Below, piece by piece: positions 12,913-21,595 of a stretch of 55,951 bases of DNA. The position numbers were made by a program, and so were the translations under genes. How positions within the stretch are numbered: the stretch's first letter is position 1; each line of letters starts with the position of its first letter. The notes below the pieces were generated by a model. That model worked only from the letters and a program-made list of their open reading frames with translations. It did not search any database and was not told the DNA's origin. Source of the DNA: Paracoccaceae bacterium (GTDB lineage: Bacteria > Pseudomonadota > Alphaproteobacteria > Rhodobacterales > Rhodobacteraceae); assembly GCA_007695345.1 (NCBI GenBank), contig REDZ01000088.1, forward strand, positions 1-55,951, written 5' to 3'.

Positions 12913-14199
12913 ATGAGCACCCCCCTGCGCCTGGGCATCGCCGGGCTTGGCACTGTCGGAACCGGGCTGGTGCGCATCGTGCAGACCAATGCCGACCTGA
13001 TCGAGCGCCGCGCCGGACGGCGGATCGAGATTGTCGCCGTCTCTGCCCGGTCGCGCACGCGCAACCGCGGCGTCGATATCTCGGGCTACGACTGGGAAGA
13101 TGACCCCGTCGCGCTGGCGCGGCGCGCGGATATTGATCTTGTGGTCGAACTGATGGGCGGTGAGAATGGCCCCGCCAAGGCACTGACCGAAGCCGCGATG
13201 CAGGGCGGCAAGGATGTGGTCACTGCCAACAAGGCCTTGCTGGCCATACACGGGCAGGCCCTGGCCGAAGCCGCCGAAGCTGCAGGTGTGGCCCTGCGGT
13301 TCGAAGCAGCAGTGGCGGGCGGCATTCCGGTCGTCAAGGCGCTGGCCGAAGGGCTGGCGGGCAATCGCATCAGCCGGATCAAGGGCGTGATGAACGGCAC
13401 CTGCAATTACATCCTGACCCGGATGGAAGATGCGGGCCTGCCCTATGAAACCGTGTTCGAGGAAGCCAATCAGCTTGGCTATCTCGAGGCGGATCCCACA
13501 CTGGATGTCGGCGGGATCGACGCGGCGCATAAACTCACGCTTCTGAGCGCCATCGCGTTCGGCACCCGGCCCGATTTCGCTGCGATCAGTCTGGGCGGGA
13601 TCGAGCGCATTTCCATTGAGGATATTCGCGCTGCCGCCGATCTGGGACTGCGGATCAAGCTTCTGGGTGTCGCCCAGATGACCGGGCGCGGGCTGGAGCA
13701 ATCCATGTCGCCCTGCCTGGTTCCCGCCGACAGCCCGCTGGGGCAGTTGAAGGGCGGCACGAACATGGTCGTGATCGAGGGCGACGCGGTCGAGCAGATC
13801 ATCCTGCGCGGCCCCGGCGCGGGCGAAGGGCCGACCGCCAGCGCGGTGATGGGCGATGTCATCGACATCGCGCGCGGGATGCGGCTGCCGGTCTTCGGCC
13901 AGCCTGCCACCACGCTCGAGGCCCCCTTGTCGGCCAAGGCGATGGGGTCCAAGCCCTGGTATCTGCGCATGGGCCTGCAGGACAAGCCGGGTGCGCTGGC
14001 CAAGGTGGCCGAGGCACTGGGCAATGCGGGCGTGTCGATCAACCGGATGCGCCAGTATGGCCATCAGGACACGCGCGCGCCGGTGCTGATCATCACCCAC
14101 AAGACCACGCGCGATGCGATCGATCACGCGCTGTCCCTGGCGCTGCGCACAGGCGTGGTGATGGGCGAGCCGGTCGCGCTGGCAATCGAGGAAGATTGA
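12913..14199 (+). CDS. hom: Homoserine dehydrogenase
   Basis: NAD(P)H-dependent enzyme (428 aa) that reduces aspartate semialdehyde to homoserine, the branch point to threonine and methionine. The N-terminal Rossmann motif is LGIAGLGTVGTGLVRIV; the catalytic domain shows AAVAGGIPVVKAL, the family hallmark KGVMNGTCNYILTRM, and DPTLDVGGIDAAHKL. The last 80 residues form an ACT domain (YLRMGLQDKPGALAKVAEAL), so threonine feedback inhibition is likely. Aspartate semialdehyde is also the aminopropyl donor for the spermidine pathway encoded nearby. The gene is followed by glpX and recJ in the same direction, an order I associate with Rhodobacterales. Confidence 0.97.
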   Translation: MSTPLRLGIAGLGTVGTGLVRIVQTNADLIERRAGRRIEIVAVSARSRTRNRGVDISGYDWEDDPVALARRADIDLVVELMGGENGPAKALTEAAMQGGKDVVTANKALLAIHGQALAEAAEAAGVALRFEAAVAGGIPVVKALAEGLAGNRISRIKGVMNGTCNYILTRMEDAGLPYETVFEEANQLGYLEADPTLDVGGIDAAHKLTLLSAIAFGTRPDFAAISLGGIERISIEDIRAAADLGLRIKLLGVAQMTGRGLEQSMSPCLVPADSPLGQLKGGTNMVVIEGDAVEQIILRGPGAGEGPTASAVMGDVIDIARGMRLPVFGQPATTLEAPLSAKAMGSKPWYLRMGLQDKPGALAKVAEALGNAGVSINRMRQYGHQDTRAPVLIITHKTTRDAIDHALSLALRTGVVMGEPVALAIEED

Positions 14200-14312
14200 G
14201 CCATCCGCCCTCAGGATATTGGCGTTAGCGCTGCCAGCGCCCACCAATGCTTGTGCCGAACAAAGGTTTCGCGCTAGAGACTAGGGCAAATTACAGCCCA
14301 GGGGACAGTGCC

Positions 14313-15275
14313 ATGACCACGCAACCGGAATTTCACGACCGTATGCTCTCATTGGGCCTGGCCCGCGTGTCCGAGGCCGCGGCCCTTGCCTCGGCCAGGC
14401 TGGTGGGGCGCGGTGATGAAAAGGCTGCCGATCAGGCTGCCGTCGATGCCATGCGCAACCAGTTGAACATGCTGGACATCAAGGGGCGTGTGGTCATCGG
14501 CGAGGGCGAGCGTGACGAGGCGCCCATGCTGTTCATCGGCGAAGAGGTCGGCAATGGCACCGGCCCAGAAGTGGATATCGCCCTCGATCCGCTGGAAGGC
14601 ACGACGCTTACCGCCAAGGATTTCCCAAACGCCCTGACCGTGATCGCGATGGCCCCGCGCGGGACCATGCTGCATGCGCCCGATGTCTATATGGACAAGC
14701 TGGCCATCGGGCCGGGCTATGCCCCCGACACCGTGACCATGGACATGAGCCCGTCGGAACGTGTCCGTGCGCTGGCCAGGGCGAAGGGCTGCGATCCGTC
14801 CGATATTTCGGTCTGCGTGCTGGAACGCCCCCGCCATGAGGAGATGATTGCCGATCTGCGATCAACCGGCGCGGCGATCCGGCTGATCATGGACGGCGAT
14901 GTGGCCGGTGTGATCCATTGCGCGGAACCCGACATGACCGGGATCGACATGTATATGGGGTCAGGCGGCGCGCCCGAGGGCGTGCTGGCCGCGGCGGCGC
15001 TGAAATGCATGGGCGGGCAGATCTATGGCCGCCTGCTGTTTCGCAACAAGGATGAAGTCGGGCGCGCCGAACGGGCGGGTATCACCGATCTGGACCGGAT
15101 CTATACCCGCGACGAAATGGTGCGCGGCGATGTGATCTTTGCTGCGACCGGGGTCACGGACGGGTCCATCGTGCGCGGCATCCGGACTGATCCGGGCTGG
15201 GTGACGACCGATACACTGCTGATGCGGTCCAAGACCGGATCAGTGCGCCGGATGAGCTACAAGACACCGGTTTGA
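14313..15275 (+). CDS. glpX: Class II fructose-1,6-bisphosphatase
   Basis: Gluconeogenic phosphatase of the GlpX family (320 aa) hydrolysing fructose 1,6-bisphosphate. The Li-sensitive phosphatase metal motifs are present: GEGERDEAPML and DPLEGTT, with MGSGGAPEG and LMRSKTGSVR further on. I prefer the ATG at 14313, which has AGGGGA in front and gives the usual family N-terminus (FHDRMLSLGLARVSEAAALA); the frame is open back to 14247 but that part looks non-homologous. The 113-base gap to hom holds an imperfect palindrome around GCGCTGCCAGCGC that may weakly terminate hom transcripts. Confidence 0.96.
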   Translation: MTTQPEFHDRMLSLGLARVSEAAALASARLVGRGDEKAADQAAVDAMRNQLNMLDIKGRVVIGEGERDEAPMLFIGEEVGNGTGPEVDIALDPLEGTTLTAKDFPNALTVIAMAPRGTMLHAPDVYMDKLAIGPGYAPDTVTMDMSPSERVRALARAKGCDPSDISVCVLERPRHEEMIADLRSTGAAIRLIMDGDVAGVIHCAEPDMTGIDMYMGSGGAPEGVLAAAALKCMGGQIYGRLLFRNKDEVGRAERAGITDLDRIYTRDEMVRGDVIFAATGVTDGSIVRGIRTDPGWVTTDTLLMRSKTGSVRRMSYKTPV

Positions 15276-15347
15276 GGGCAGGGCGCGCATGACGGATCGC
15301 ACCCCCTTGCGCGGCCTGCTGCCGGCTGAACCGGGCAGGGCGGCGGT

Positions 15348-17108
15348 GTGATGCATGGTGACGCGGCCTATCTGGGGGTCACACGCTCGATACTGGGGCA
15401 GGTCTGGCACGGCCCCGACCCGGCGCTGACCCGCCTGAGCGAAGCGCTGGTGCAGAGCACACGCCTGCCCGCCGCCGTCTGTGCCGTGCTGGCGCGCGCG
15501 GGTGTGGCGGCGGAGGATGCCGCGCGCTATCTGGCCCCCTCCTTGCGCGAATTGTTGCCCGATCCGCGCGGCTTACGTGACATGGAGCGCGCGGCCTCGC
15601 GGTTCCTGCAGGCGGTAGATCGCGACGAGCGAATCGCGATCTTTGCCGATTACGATGTCGATGGTGGCGCGTCGGCGGCGCTGCTTATCGACTGGCTGCG
15701 CGCGCTCGGGTCGCAGGCGACGCTCTATATCCCCGACCGCGTGCGCGAAGGGTATGGCCCCAACAGCCCGGCCATGGCGGACCTGGCGCGCGGGCATGAC
15801 CTGATCCTGTGCGTGGATTGCGGCACGCTCTCGCATGAGCCGATTGCAGCCGCCCAGGGTGCGGATGTGATCGTGCTGGACCACCATCTGGGCGGCGAGC
15901 ATTTGCCGCCCGCCTATGCCGTGGTCAACCCCAACCGACAGGATGAACCGGGCGATCTGGGCCATCTGTGTGCAGCGGCGGTCGTGTTCCTGATGCTCGT
16001 CGAGGCCAATCGTCAGCGCCGCGCGACAGGGGGCGCCCTGCCCGATCTGATGGCGATGCTCGATCTGGTGGCCCTTGCGACCGTGGCTGATGTCGCGCCC
16101 CTGATCGGGGTGAACCGGGCCTTTGTGCGACAGGGTTTGCGGGTGATGGCACAGCGCGGGCGTCCGGGTCTGCGCGCGCTGTCCGATTCGGCGCGGCTGG
16201 ATGTGGCCCCCTCGGCCCATCACCTGGGGTTTGTGCTGGGTCCGCGCGTCAATGCCGGCGGGCGGCTGGGCCGCGCCGATCTGGGCGCGCGGCTGCTCGC
16301 GGCCTCGGACCCGGCAGAGGCCGAGGCGCTGGCCGACAAGCTGGAACTGCTGAATGCCGAGCGCCGCGAGGTCGAGGCGCAGGTGCGCGCAAGCGCGCTG
16401 GCGCAGGTCGAGGCACGCGGCACGGATGGCCCGCTGGTCTGGGCGGCAGGCGCGGGCTGGCATCCGGGCGTGATCGGGATTGTCGCCGCGCGGCTGAAAG
16501 AGGCGACGGGCCGCCCCGCCATCGTGATCGCGCTGGACGGGGAAGAGGGCAAGGGGTCCGGCCGGTCGGTTCCGGGCGTCGATCTGGGGGCCGCTGTGCA
16601 CAGGCTGGAACGTGAGGGCCTGCTGTTGCGCGGGGGCGGTCACAAGATGGCCGCAGGGCTGACCGTCGCGCGCGCGGGGCTCGAGGCAGCGATGGACCGT
16701 CTGGGCGCCTTGCTGGCGGAACAGGGCAGCGGCGCGGGGCAGGCGGCAGAGCTGCATCTGGACGGGGTGCTGATGCCGGGTGCCGCGACGACCGATCTGG
16801 TGGAACAACTCGAATCCGCAGGCCCCTATGGTGCTGCCATCCCCGCCCCGCGCTTTGCCTTTCCGGACATGCGGCTGCGGTCGGTGCGCCGCATTGGCGA
16901 TCAGCATCTGCGCCTGCGATTCGATGACGGCGGCGGTCCGGCAATCGATGCGGTGTCTTTCGGCGCGTTCGAGAGCGATCTGGGCCCTGTCCTGATGACG
17001 CTGGAGGGGCGGCGCGCGCATCTGGCAGGCCGGATCGAGGTCAATCACTGGGGCGGACGGTCGCGTGTTCAGTTGCGGCTGGAGGATGCCGCGATCCCGA
17101 CTGTGTGA
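15348..17108 (+). CDS. recJ: Single-stranded-DNA-specific exonuclease RecJ
   Basis: 5'-3' single-strand exonuclease (586 aa) acting in RecF-pathway recombination and mismatch repair. The DHH-family motifs are clear: FADYDVDGGASAA, LILCVDCGT, VLDHHLGGE and NPNRQDE, then the DHHA1 domain with RGGGHKMAAGLTV and a C-terminal OB-type segment. The start is GTG at 15348 followed immediately by ATG; AGGG lies a few bases upstream. A 20-codon frame (15290-15352) runs into this start but has no sign of being a gene. The recJ stop lies 80 bases before tRNA-Glu. Confidence 0.95.
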   Translation: MMHGDAAYLGVTRSILGQVWHGPDPALTRLSEALVQSTRLPAAVCAVLARAGVAAEDAARYLAPSLRELLPDPRGLRDMERAASRFLQAVDRDERIAIFADYDVDGGASAALLIDWLRALGSQATLYIPDRVREGYGPNSPAMADLARGHDLILCVDCGTLSHEPIAAAQGADVIVLDHHLGGEHLPPAYAVVNPNRQDEPGDLGHLCAAAVVFLMLVEANRQRRATGGALPDLMAMLDLVALATVADVAPLIGVNRAFVRQGLRVMAQRGRPGLRALSDSARLDVAPSAHHLGFVLGPRVNAGGRLGRADLGARLLAASDPAEAEALADKLELLNAERREVEAQVRASALAQVEARGTDGPLVWAAGAGWHPGVIGIVAARLKEATGRPAIVIALDGEEGKGSGRSVPGVDLGAAVHRLEREGLLLRGGGHKMAAGLTVARAGLEAAMDRLGALLAEQGSGAGQAAELHLDGVLMPGAATTDLVEQLESAGPYGAAIPAPRFAFPDMRLRSVRRIGDQHLRLRFDDGGGPAIDAVSFGAFESDLGPVLMTLEGRRAHLAGRIEVNHWGGRSRVQLRLEDAAIPTV

Positions 17109-17143
17109 GGTCGCAAACTGATCGAAAAAACATCCCGAAGGCC

Positions 17144-17171
17144 CTTGCGCTGTCTGCGATGTTTGCATAAT
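17144..17171 (+). promoter_or_regulatory. Candidate promoter of tRNA-Glu
   Basis: CTTGCG (17144-17149) and CATAAT (17166-17171) are separated by 16 bases and lie 17 bases before the mature tRNA 5' end. A CTTGC-type -35 with a TATAAT-like -10 is plausible for stable RNA genes in this group, but only the -10 is strong. Confidence 0.45.
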
Positions 17172-17188
17172 AACCCGTCACGCGCGCT

Positions 17189-17263
17189 GGCCCGTTCGTC
17201 TATCGGTTAGGACGCCAGGTTTTCAACCTGGAAAGAGGGGTTCGATTCCCCTACGGGCTGCCA
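17189..17263 (+). tRNA. tRNA-Glu (anticodon TTC)
   Basis: A 75-base cloverleaf including an encoded CCA end. The anticodon stem CCAGG/CCTGG encloses the loop TTTTCAA with anticodon TTC at 17222-17224. The T-arm GGGG-TTCGATT-CCCC and the acceptor pairing of GGCCCGT with ACGGGCT are intact. Confidence 0.97.
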
Positions 17264-17490
17264 TTCACCCCTGCACATCTGACACCCGAGGCGTGCATGT
17301 CATCGCTCAGGCGCGGTGCTGTTTTCGATTTGTCTTTTGCCCACAGGCCAATGCAATATCGTCCCGCGTTCGATGTGGGATCGGTGGTGTCGCCATTGAT
17401 CTGGCACATTGCGCGGACAGCAGACGTCGACGACAGAGCAGACCGGATCGCAAGGACAGATATACTGGCCCCTCCGCCCGTAAGGTGCAG

Positions 17491-18267
17491 ATGTCCCAGT
17501 CAGAGCGCTTGCAGGACATCCAACTCATCGCGCGGCGTGACGGGCGCGTGTCGGTCGAAGGGTAGGCTGCGCAGTTTGATGTTACTGTGCAGACCATCCG
17601 GCGCGATCTGGCCGAACTGGCCGATCAGGGCAGGTTGCAAACTGTCCATGGCGGTGCCATCCTGCCCTCGACCGTGGCCAATGTCGGTTATGCGGATCGG
17701 CGTGATCTGAATGATGAGGGCAAGGCCGCCATCGCGCAGGCCGCCGCGCGCGACATTCCCAATGGCTGTTCGATCTTCCTCAATATCGGCACCACGACCG
17801 AGGCTGTCGCCCGCGCGCTGCTGGGGCATCGCGATATCATGGTGCTGACCAACAATCTGAATGTGGCGAACACCCTTGTCGATAACCCGAATTGCGAGAT
17901 TATTGGCGTTGGCGGGCTGTTGCGCCGCGCGGATGGCGGGCTGATCGGCACGGTGACCACTCAGGCTATCGGGCAATTCAAATTCGATCTGGCTGTCATC
18001 AGTTGCTCGGCATTGGATGAAGATGGCGACATGCTGGATTTCGACATTCAGGAAGTTGGGGTCAGTCAGGCCATTCTGAAACAGGCCCGCCGCAACTTTC
18101 TGGTGGCCGATCATTCCAAGTTCCGCCGCCGCGTGCGCGCGCGCATCGGGTCGCTGGCGCAGATGGACAGTTTCTATACCGATGCGCCCCTGTCGGCACC
18201 CCTGGCCGAGGCCTGTCGGGGGTGGGGCACATCGGTGACGGTTGCCAGCACGGCAGGGACGCCCTGA
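17491..18267 (+). pseudogene. DeoR/GlpR-family transcriptional repressor with an in-frame amber codon
   Basis: Reading from the ATG at 17491 (AAGGTG ribosome site) gives the standard DeoR N-terminus, SERLQDIQLIARRDGRVSVE, then TAG at 17563-17565, then the same frame continues without a shift into the recognition helix (FDVTVQTIRRDLAELADQGR) and a full effector domain with GTTTEAVA, VLTNN and the ADHSKF motif. At 258 codons the total is normal for the family. In related proteins the stopped position is usually leucine, so one TTG-to-TAG change would explain it. A GTG at 17587 could restart translation but would lose the first half of the helix-turn-helix. The C-terminal domain is most like GlpR. 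No glycerol genes are nearby. Either a recent null allele, a sequencing error, or a readthrough site. Confidence 0.85.
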
Positions 18268-18287
18268 AACAGCTGGTTCGTTTCAGG
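18263..18287. terminator. Hairpin between the DeoR pseudogene and tenA
   Basis: CCTGAAAC and GTTTCAGG form a perfect 8-bp stem around a nine-base loop, with the regulator's TGA stop inside the first arm. It sits between two convergent genes. There is no clear T-run on either side, so it may be a weak or Rho-assisted bidirectional terminator. Confidence 0.4.
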
Positions 18288-18352
18288 CGCGCAGCCCGGT
18301 CGCCATGGCGCAGAAACCGCTGCGCACGCGGCTCACAGACCAGCCCGCGCCG

Positions 18353-19027
18353 TCACGGCCCGTCCATCCCCATCTGCCAGAACCCGACCTCCAGCCGTGT
18401 GGCTGTGGCGAAGCGCTTTGCAAGCTGGTCAGCGCGCGGCAGCTTTGCCCAGTCCGGCCCCAGCCGATGCACCAGCGCGCCGTCGATCAGTGCGCCGACA
18501 TTATGGCACAGCGCCTGATAGCCGTCGCCCGCATAGGTCTCGATCCATTCGGCATAGGGGCCGCCGCTGCCGCGCAGCCTGTGCCCGATTTCGCCATAGC
18601 CCAGCACACAGGGCGCGAAACCGGCCAGAAGATCAAGGAAATCGCCGGAATACCCCCCTTCAAGCACATAGCGGGTATAGGCCAGATTGGCGCTGGCCTC
18701 TTCCGTCGCCTCCAGCGTGGCGGCATCGATTCCTTCGCGCGCACAGATCTGCACATGCAGTGGCATCTCGTCATGGGCAAGCGCCTGAACCGTGGCCGCG
18801 GCGGCCTGAATCTCGGCCAGCGTGTCGGCCTTTGCAGCGGCGAGCGCCCAGCCCCGGGCAAAGTTGATCAGGAAGATGTAATCCTGCCGCAGATAGTGCA
18901 GGAAATTTTCACGCGGCAGCGTGCCATTGCGTAGCCCTTCGACAAAGGGATGATGCGTGTAGGCGTGCCATTCGGGGGCCTGTTCGCGCCACCGGACAAA
19001 GGCGCGGCCATACTCCGGCGCGCTCAT
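18353..19027 (-). CDS. tenA: TenA-type aminopyrimidine aminohydrolase (thiaminase II)
   Basis: All-helical salvage enzyme (224 aa) that releases the hydroxymethyl-pyrimidine moiety from thiamine breakdown products. The signature FLHYLRQDYIFLINFARG lies near residue 45 and the active-site cysteine is Cys140 in GFAPCVLGYGEIG. It is the last gene of the TPP-riboswitch operon, downstream of thiF. Its ATG overlaps (ATGA) the stop of a 17-codon frame that carries the better ribosome site, so tenA may be translated by coupling. Confidence 0.94.
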   Translation of the reverse strand: MSAPEYGRAFVRWREQAPEWHAYTHHPFVEGLRNGTLPRENFLHYLRQDYIFLINFARGWALAAAKADTLAEIQAAAATVQALAHDEMPLHVQICAREGIDAATLEATEEASANLAYTRYVLEGGYSGDFLDLLAGFAPCVLGYGEIGHRLRGSGGPYAEWIETYAGDGYQALCHNVGALIDGALVHRLGPDWAKLPRADQLAKRFATATRLEVGFWQMGMDGP

Positions 19028-19077
19028 GATGGAGCCTTTGCGATGTGGACGGGCGGCACAGGGGCAAGTCGTTTCAT
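19024..19077 (-). CDS. Putative 17-aa micro-ORF coupled to tenA
   Basis: ATG at 19077 follows GAAAGGA with good spacing and opens MKRLAPVPPVHIAKAPS, stopping at a TGA that overlaps the tenA ATG by four bases. It occupies most of the 61-base gap between thiF and tenA. tenA itself lacks a clear ribosome site except within this frame, so the micro-ORF may deliver ribosomes to tenA. The peptide resembles nothing I know; conservation is the test. Confidence 0.35.
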   Translation of the reverse strand: MKRLAPVPPVHIAKAPS

Positions 19078-19088
19078 GGTTGGTCCTT

Positions 19089-20042
19089 TCAGTCGGTCAG
19101 TGCCAGCAGGGCAATCTCGCCCGGCCAGCGGCTGCGCAGGGCAATGCCTGCAGTCTGCGCGCGCAGGCCCGTGGCGCAGGCCAGCACGACGCGGGTGCTC
19201 GGGGGCGGGGCCAGCGTCGCAATCCCCTCGGGCGGGATATGCCGGGCACGGGGGCTGAAGGGCGCGGCCTCGGCCCGCAGGTCGATCAGCATGTCATCCG
19301 CGTGGATCTGGCTGCGGGCGATGAAGGGCAGGGGGGCTGCGGGCTCTGGCGCGGTGTCGAACCGGAACCCGCCCATGCGCCAGCTGCGCGCGTCCAGGCT
19401 GACCAACTGGCCAAGCGGCGACGGGTCCAGCCGCAGAAGCACCGACAGCGCCATTTGCGCCTGCAATGCCCCGATGGCACCCACAACCGGCCCCATGATG
19501 CCCGCAGTCGCGCAGGTGGCCCCGCGTTCGGGCAGGTCCGGAAAGATCGCGCGCAGGCTGGGCGCGCCCCCGCAGCAGCCCGCGACATAGCCGGCCCGCG
19601 CCAGCGCCGATGCCGTGATGAGCGCCTTGCCCTGTGCGTGGCAGATATCCGACAGCGTCAGGCTGGCGGCGAAAGTGTCGGCGCAATCCAGCACCAGATC
19701 GGCGCTGGCGACCAGCGCAGGCGCATTGGCCGGGTCCAGCATCTTTGTGACAGGTGTGACCGCCACATCCGGGTTCAGTGCGGCCAGCGCGGCGGCGGCG
19801 GCCTGCGCCTTTGGCTGCCCGATCTGATCCATGCGGTAGAGTGGCTGGCGATGCAGATTTTGTTGCGCGACCACATCGCCATCGACCAGCGTGATCTGCC
19901 CCACGCCCGCGCCTGCCAGATAGTGCAGCACCGGCACGCCCAGACCCCCGGCGCCCGCCACAAGCACATGCGCGCGCGTCAGTCGCGCCTGCCCCTGCGT
20001 GCCTATTTCCGGCAGCACAATCTGGCGGTCATAGCGGGTCAT
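19089..20042 (-). CDS. thiF: ThiF-family adenylyltransferase with C-terminal rhodanese-like domain
   Basis: E1-like enzyme (317 aa) that adenylates the ThiS C-terminus before sulfur transfer for thiazole synthesis. The nucleotide-binding motif VLVAGAGGLGVPVLHYLAG lies at residues 26-44, DCADTFAASL is the metal/ATP region, and about the last 70 residues form a shortened rhodanese-like domain with ACATGLRAQ as its apparent active-site loop. The usual paired CxxC zinc motifs of MoeB are reduced here to CCGG and a single later cysteine. It overlaps thiE by four bases. MoeB or HesA activity for molybdopterin is possible, but the thi operon context favours ThiF. Confidence 0.88.
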   Translation of the reverse strand: MTRYDRQIVLPEIGTQGQARLTRAHVLVAGAGGLGVPVLHYLAGAGVGQITLVDGDVVAQQNLHRQPLYRMDQIGQPKAQAAAAALAALNPDVAVTPVTKMLDPANAPALVASADLVLDCADTFAASLTLSDICHAQGKALITASALARAGYVAGCCGGAPSLRAIFPDLPERGATCATAGIMGPVVGAIGALQAQMALSVLLRLDPSPLGQLVSLDARSWRMGGFRFDTAPEPAAPLPFIARSQIHADDMLIDLRAEAAPFSPRARHIPPEGIATLAPPPSTRVVLACATGLRAQTAGIALRSRWPGEIALLALTD

Positions 20043-20635
20043 GCGCAGACCCGCAGCCAGTCGCCCATCCGCCCCTCGGGATCGGGGTTGAGTGTGATAT
20101 CCGTGACCGCCGCAATGACATCGGCCCCGGCCTCAAATGCGCCCGGCGCGCGCTCGACACTCATCCCGCCAATGGCGCAGAGGGGAATTTCTCCCACCCG
20201 CCGCTTCCACTCGGTCACGCGCTCCAACCCCTGCTCGTGCCATTTCATCGCCTTGAGGATCGTTGGATAGACAGGCCCAAGCGCGATATAATCGGGCGCG
20301 AGCGCCAGCGCGCGATCAAGTTCCGCATGGTCATGCGTAGAGATACCCAGCCGCAGGCCGGCGCGACGGATGGCGGACAGATCGGCTGTGTCCAGATCCT
20401 CCTGCCCCAGATGCAGCCAGTCCGCGCCCTCCTCAATCGCGATCTGCCAATGGTCATTGACCACCAGCGCCGCGCCATAGGCCCGCGCCAGCGCAAGGCC
20501 CGCGCGGATATCCAGCCGCAGTGCGTCGGCGTCACGGTCTTTGATGCGCAGTTGCACCAGCTTCACGCCCAGGGGCAGCGCACGCTCCAGCCAGTCCACG
20601 GACTCGAATACGGGGTAGAAACGGGGCAGGGTCAC
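20039..20635 (-). CDS. thiE: Thiamine-phosphate synthase
   Basis: TIM-barrel enzyme (198 aa) that joins hydroxymethyl-pyrimidine diphosphate and thiazole phosphate to thiamine phosphate. Visible motifs are [36 protein letters not shown] (split by the family's conserved ND and HLGQED), ALGPVYPT and the phosphate-binding AIGGMS. Overlaps thiG by four bases upstream and thiF by four bases downstream, both ATGA junctions. Confidence 0.95.
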   Translation of the reverse strand: MTLPRFYPVFESVDWLERALPLGVKLVQLRIKDRDADALRLDIRAGLALARAYGAALVVNDHWQIAIEEGADWLHLGQEDLDTADLSAIRRAGLRLGISTHDHAELDRALALAPDYIALGPVYPTILKAMKWHEQGLERVTEWKRRVGEIPLCAIGGMSVERAPGAFEAGADVIAAVTDITLNPDPEGRMGDWLRVCA

Positions 20636-21393
20636 AGCCAGGCCTTTCCGATAACAGGGGTTGAAGGTTGCGCCATATCGCGCGGGGCCATCGGGTCAGC
20701 CTGCCGCGCCAGCGCCCCGGCCTCTACCGCCAGCGCGAACGCGCGCGCCATTGCCGCCGGATCGCCCGCCTGCGCCACGGCGGTGTTCAGCAGAACCGCG
20801 TCAAACCCCATTTCCAGCGCGTCGGCCGCATGGCTGGGCAGGCCCAGGCCCGCATCAATGACCATCGGCACATCGGGGAACGCCGTGCGCAGGGTGCGCA
20901 GACCGTAGCGGTTGTTCAGCCCCAACCCGGACCCGATGGGCGCGCCCCATGGCATCAGCACCTTTGCGCCGGCGTCGAGCAGCCGCTTGGCAAGCACCTG
21001 ATCCTCGGTCGTGTAGGGAAAGACCTCGAACCCCTCGGCGGCCAGCGCCTCGGTCGCGTCCAGCAGGCCGAACGGGTCAGGTTGCAGCGTGTCGGCATCG
21101 CCGATCACTTCCAGCTTGATCCAGTTCGTGCCGAACAACTCGCGCGCCATCTGCGCGGTGGTGATCGCCTCGCGCGCGCTGTGGCAACCGGCGGTGTTGG
21201 GCAGGACATGCACACCCAGCCCCTTGATGATGTCCCAGAACGCCTGCCCTTGCCCGCCCTCGCGCCGCAACGACACAGTGGCGACTGACGCGCCAGACTT
21301 GCGAAACGCCTCCTCCATCACGGCGGGTGAGGGGTATTGCGCCGTGCCCAGCATCAGCGGGCTGGCAAGCGAGACACCGTAGACATCGCGCAT
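20632..21393 (-). CDS. thiG: Thiazole synthase
   Basis: TIM-barrel enzyme (253 aa) that assembles thiazole phosphate from deoxyxylulose 5-phosphate, dehydroglycine and ThiS-thiocarboxylate. The Schiff-base lysine is Lys93 in [33 protein letters not shown] and [12 protein letters not shown] are family hallmarks. I start it at 21393 (MRDVYGV), four bases after the thiS stop; the longer frame would run through thiS. Dehydroglycine would come from the ThiO oxidase encoded in the same operon, as expected for an aerobe. Confidence 0.95.
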   Translation of the reverse strand: MRDVYGVSLASPLMLGTAQYPSPAVMEEAFRKSGASVATVSLRREGGQGQAFWDIIKGLGVHVLPNTAGCHSAREAITTAQMARELFGTNWIKLEVIGDADTLQPDPFGLLDATEALAAEGFEVFPYTTEDQVLAKRLLDAGAKVLMPWGAPIGSGLGLNNRYGLRTLRTAFPDVPMVIDAGLGLPSHAADALEMGFDAVLLNTAVAQAGDPAAMARAFALAVEAGALARQADPMAPRDMAQPSTPVIGKAWL

Positions 21394-21397
21394 CCCC

Positions 21398-21595
21398 TCA
21401 GCCCCCCTGCATGGGGGCCAGCACTTCCAGCCGGTCGCCCGCATTCAGGGCAGTGTCGCCCCGCGCGCCCTTGGGCACGAATGTGCCGTTCAGCGCAGTG
21501 GCCACACGCGCATCGGCCCAGCCCAGCTCTGCCAGCGCATCGGCCAGCATGGGCCCGGCCACCTCGCGCGGTTCTCCATTCACCTCAATCTTCAT
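21398..21595 (-). CDS. thiS: Sulfur carrier protein ThiS
   Basis: A 65-aa beta-grasp protein ending in Gly-Gly (PMQGG), the C-terminus that ThiF adenylates and that is converted to a thiocarboxylate to donate sulfur to ThiG. The opening [12 protein letters not shown] and [10 protein letters not shown] segment fit the family. The start overlaps the end of thiO by 11 bases. Confidence 0.93.
   Translation of the reverse strand: MKIEVNGEPREVAGPMLADALAELGWADARVATALNGTFVPKGARGDTALNAGDRLEVLAPMQGG

Noticed and set aside
10124-13183. 1019-codon open frame on the minus strand
   Set aside because: It lies antisense to the acyl-CoA ligase and BASS transporter genes and is rich in Arg, His and Gln, the mark of shadow frames in high-GC DNA.
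15290-15352. 20-codon frame running into the recJ start
   Set aside because: It has a usable start and a TGATG-like junction but no recognisable content, and recJ has its own ribosome site inside it.
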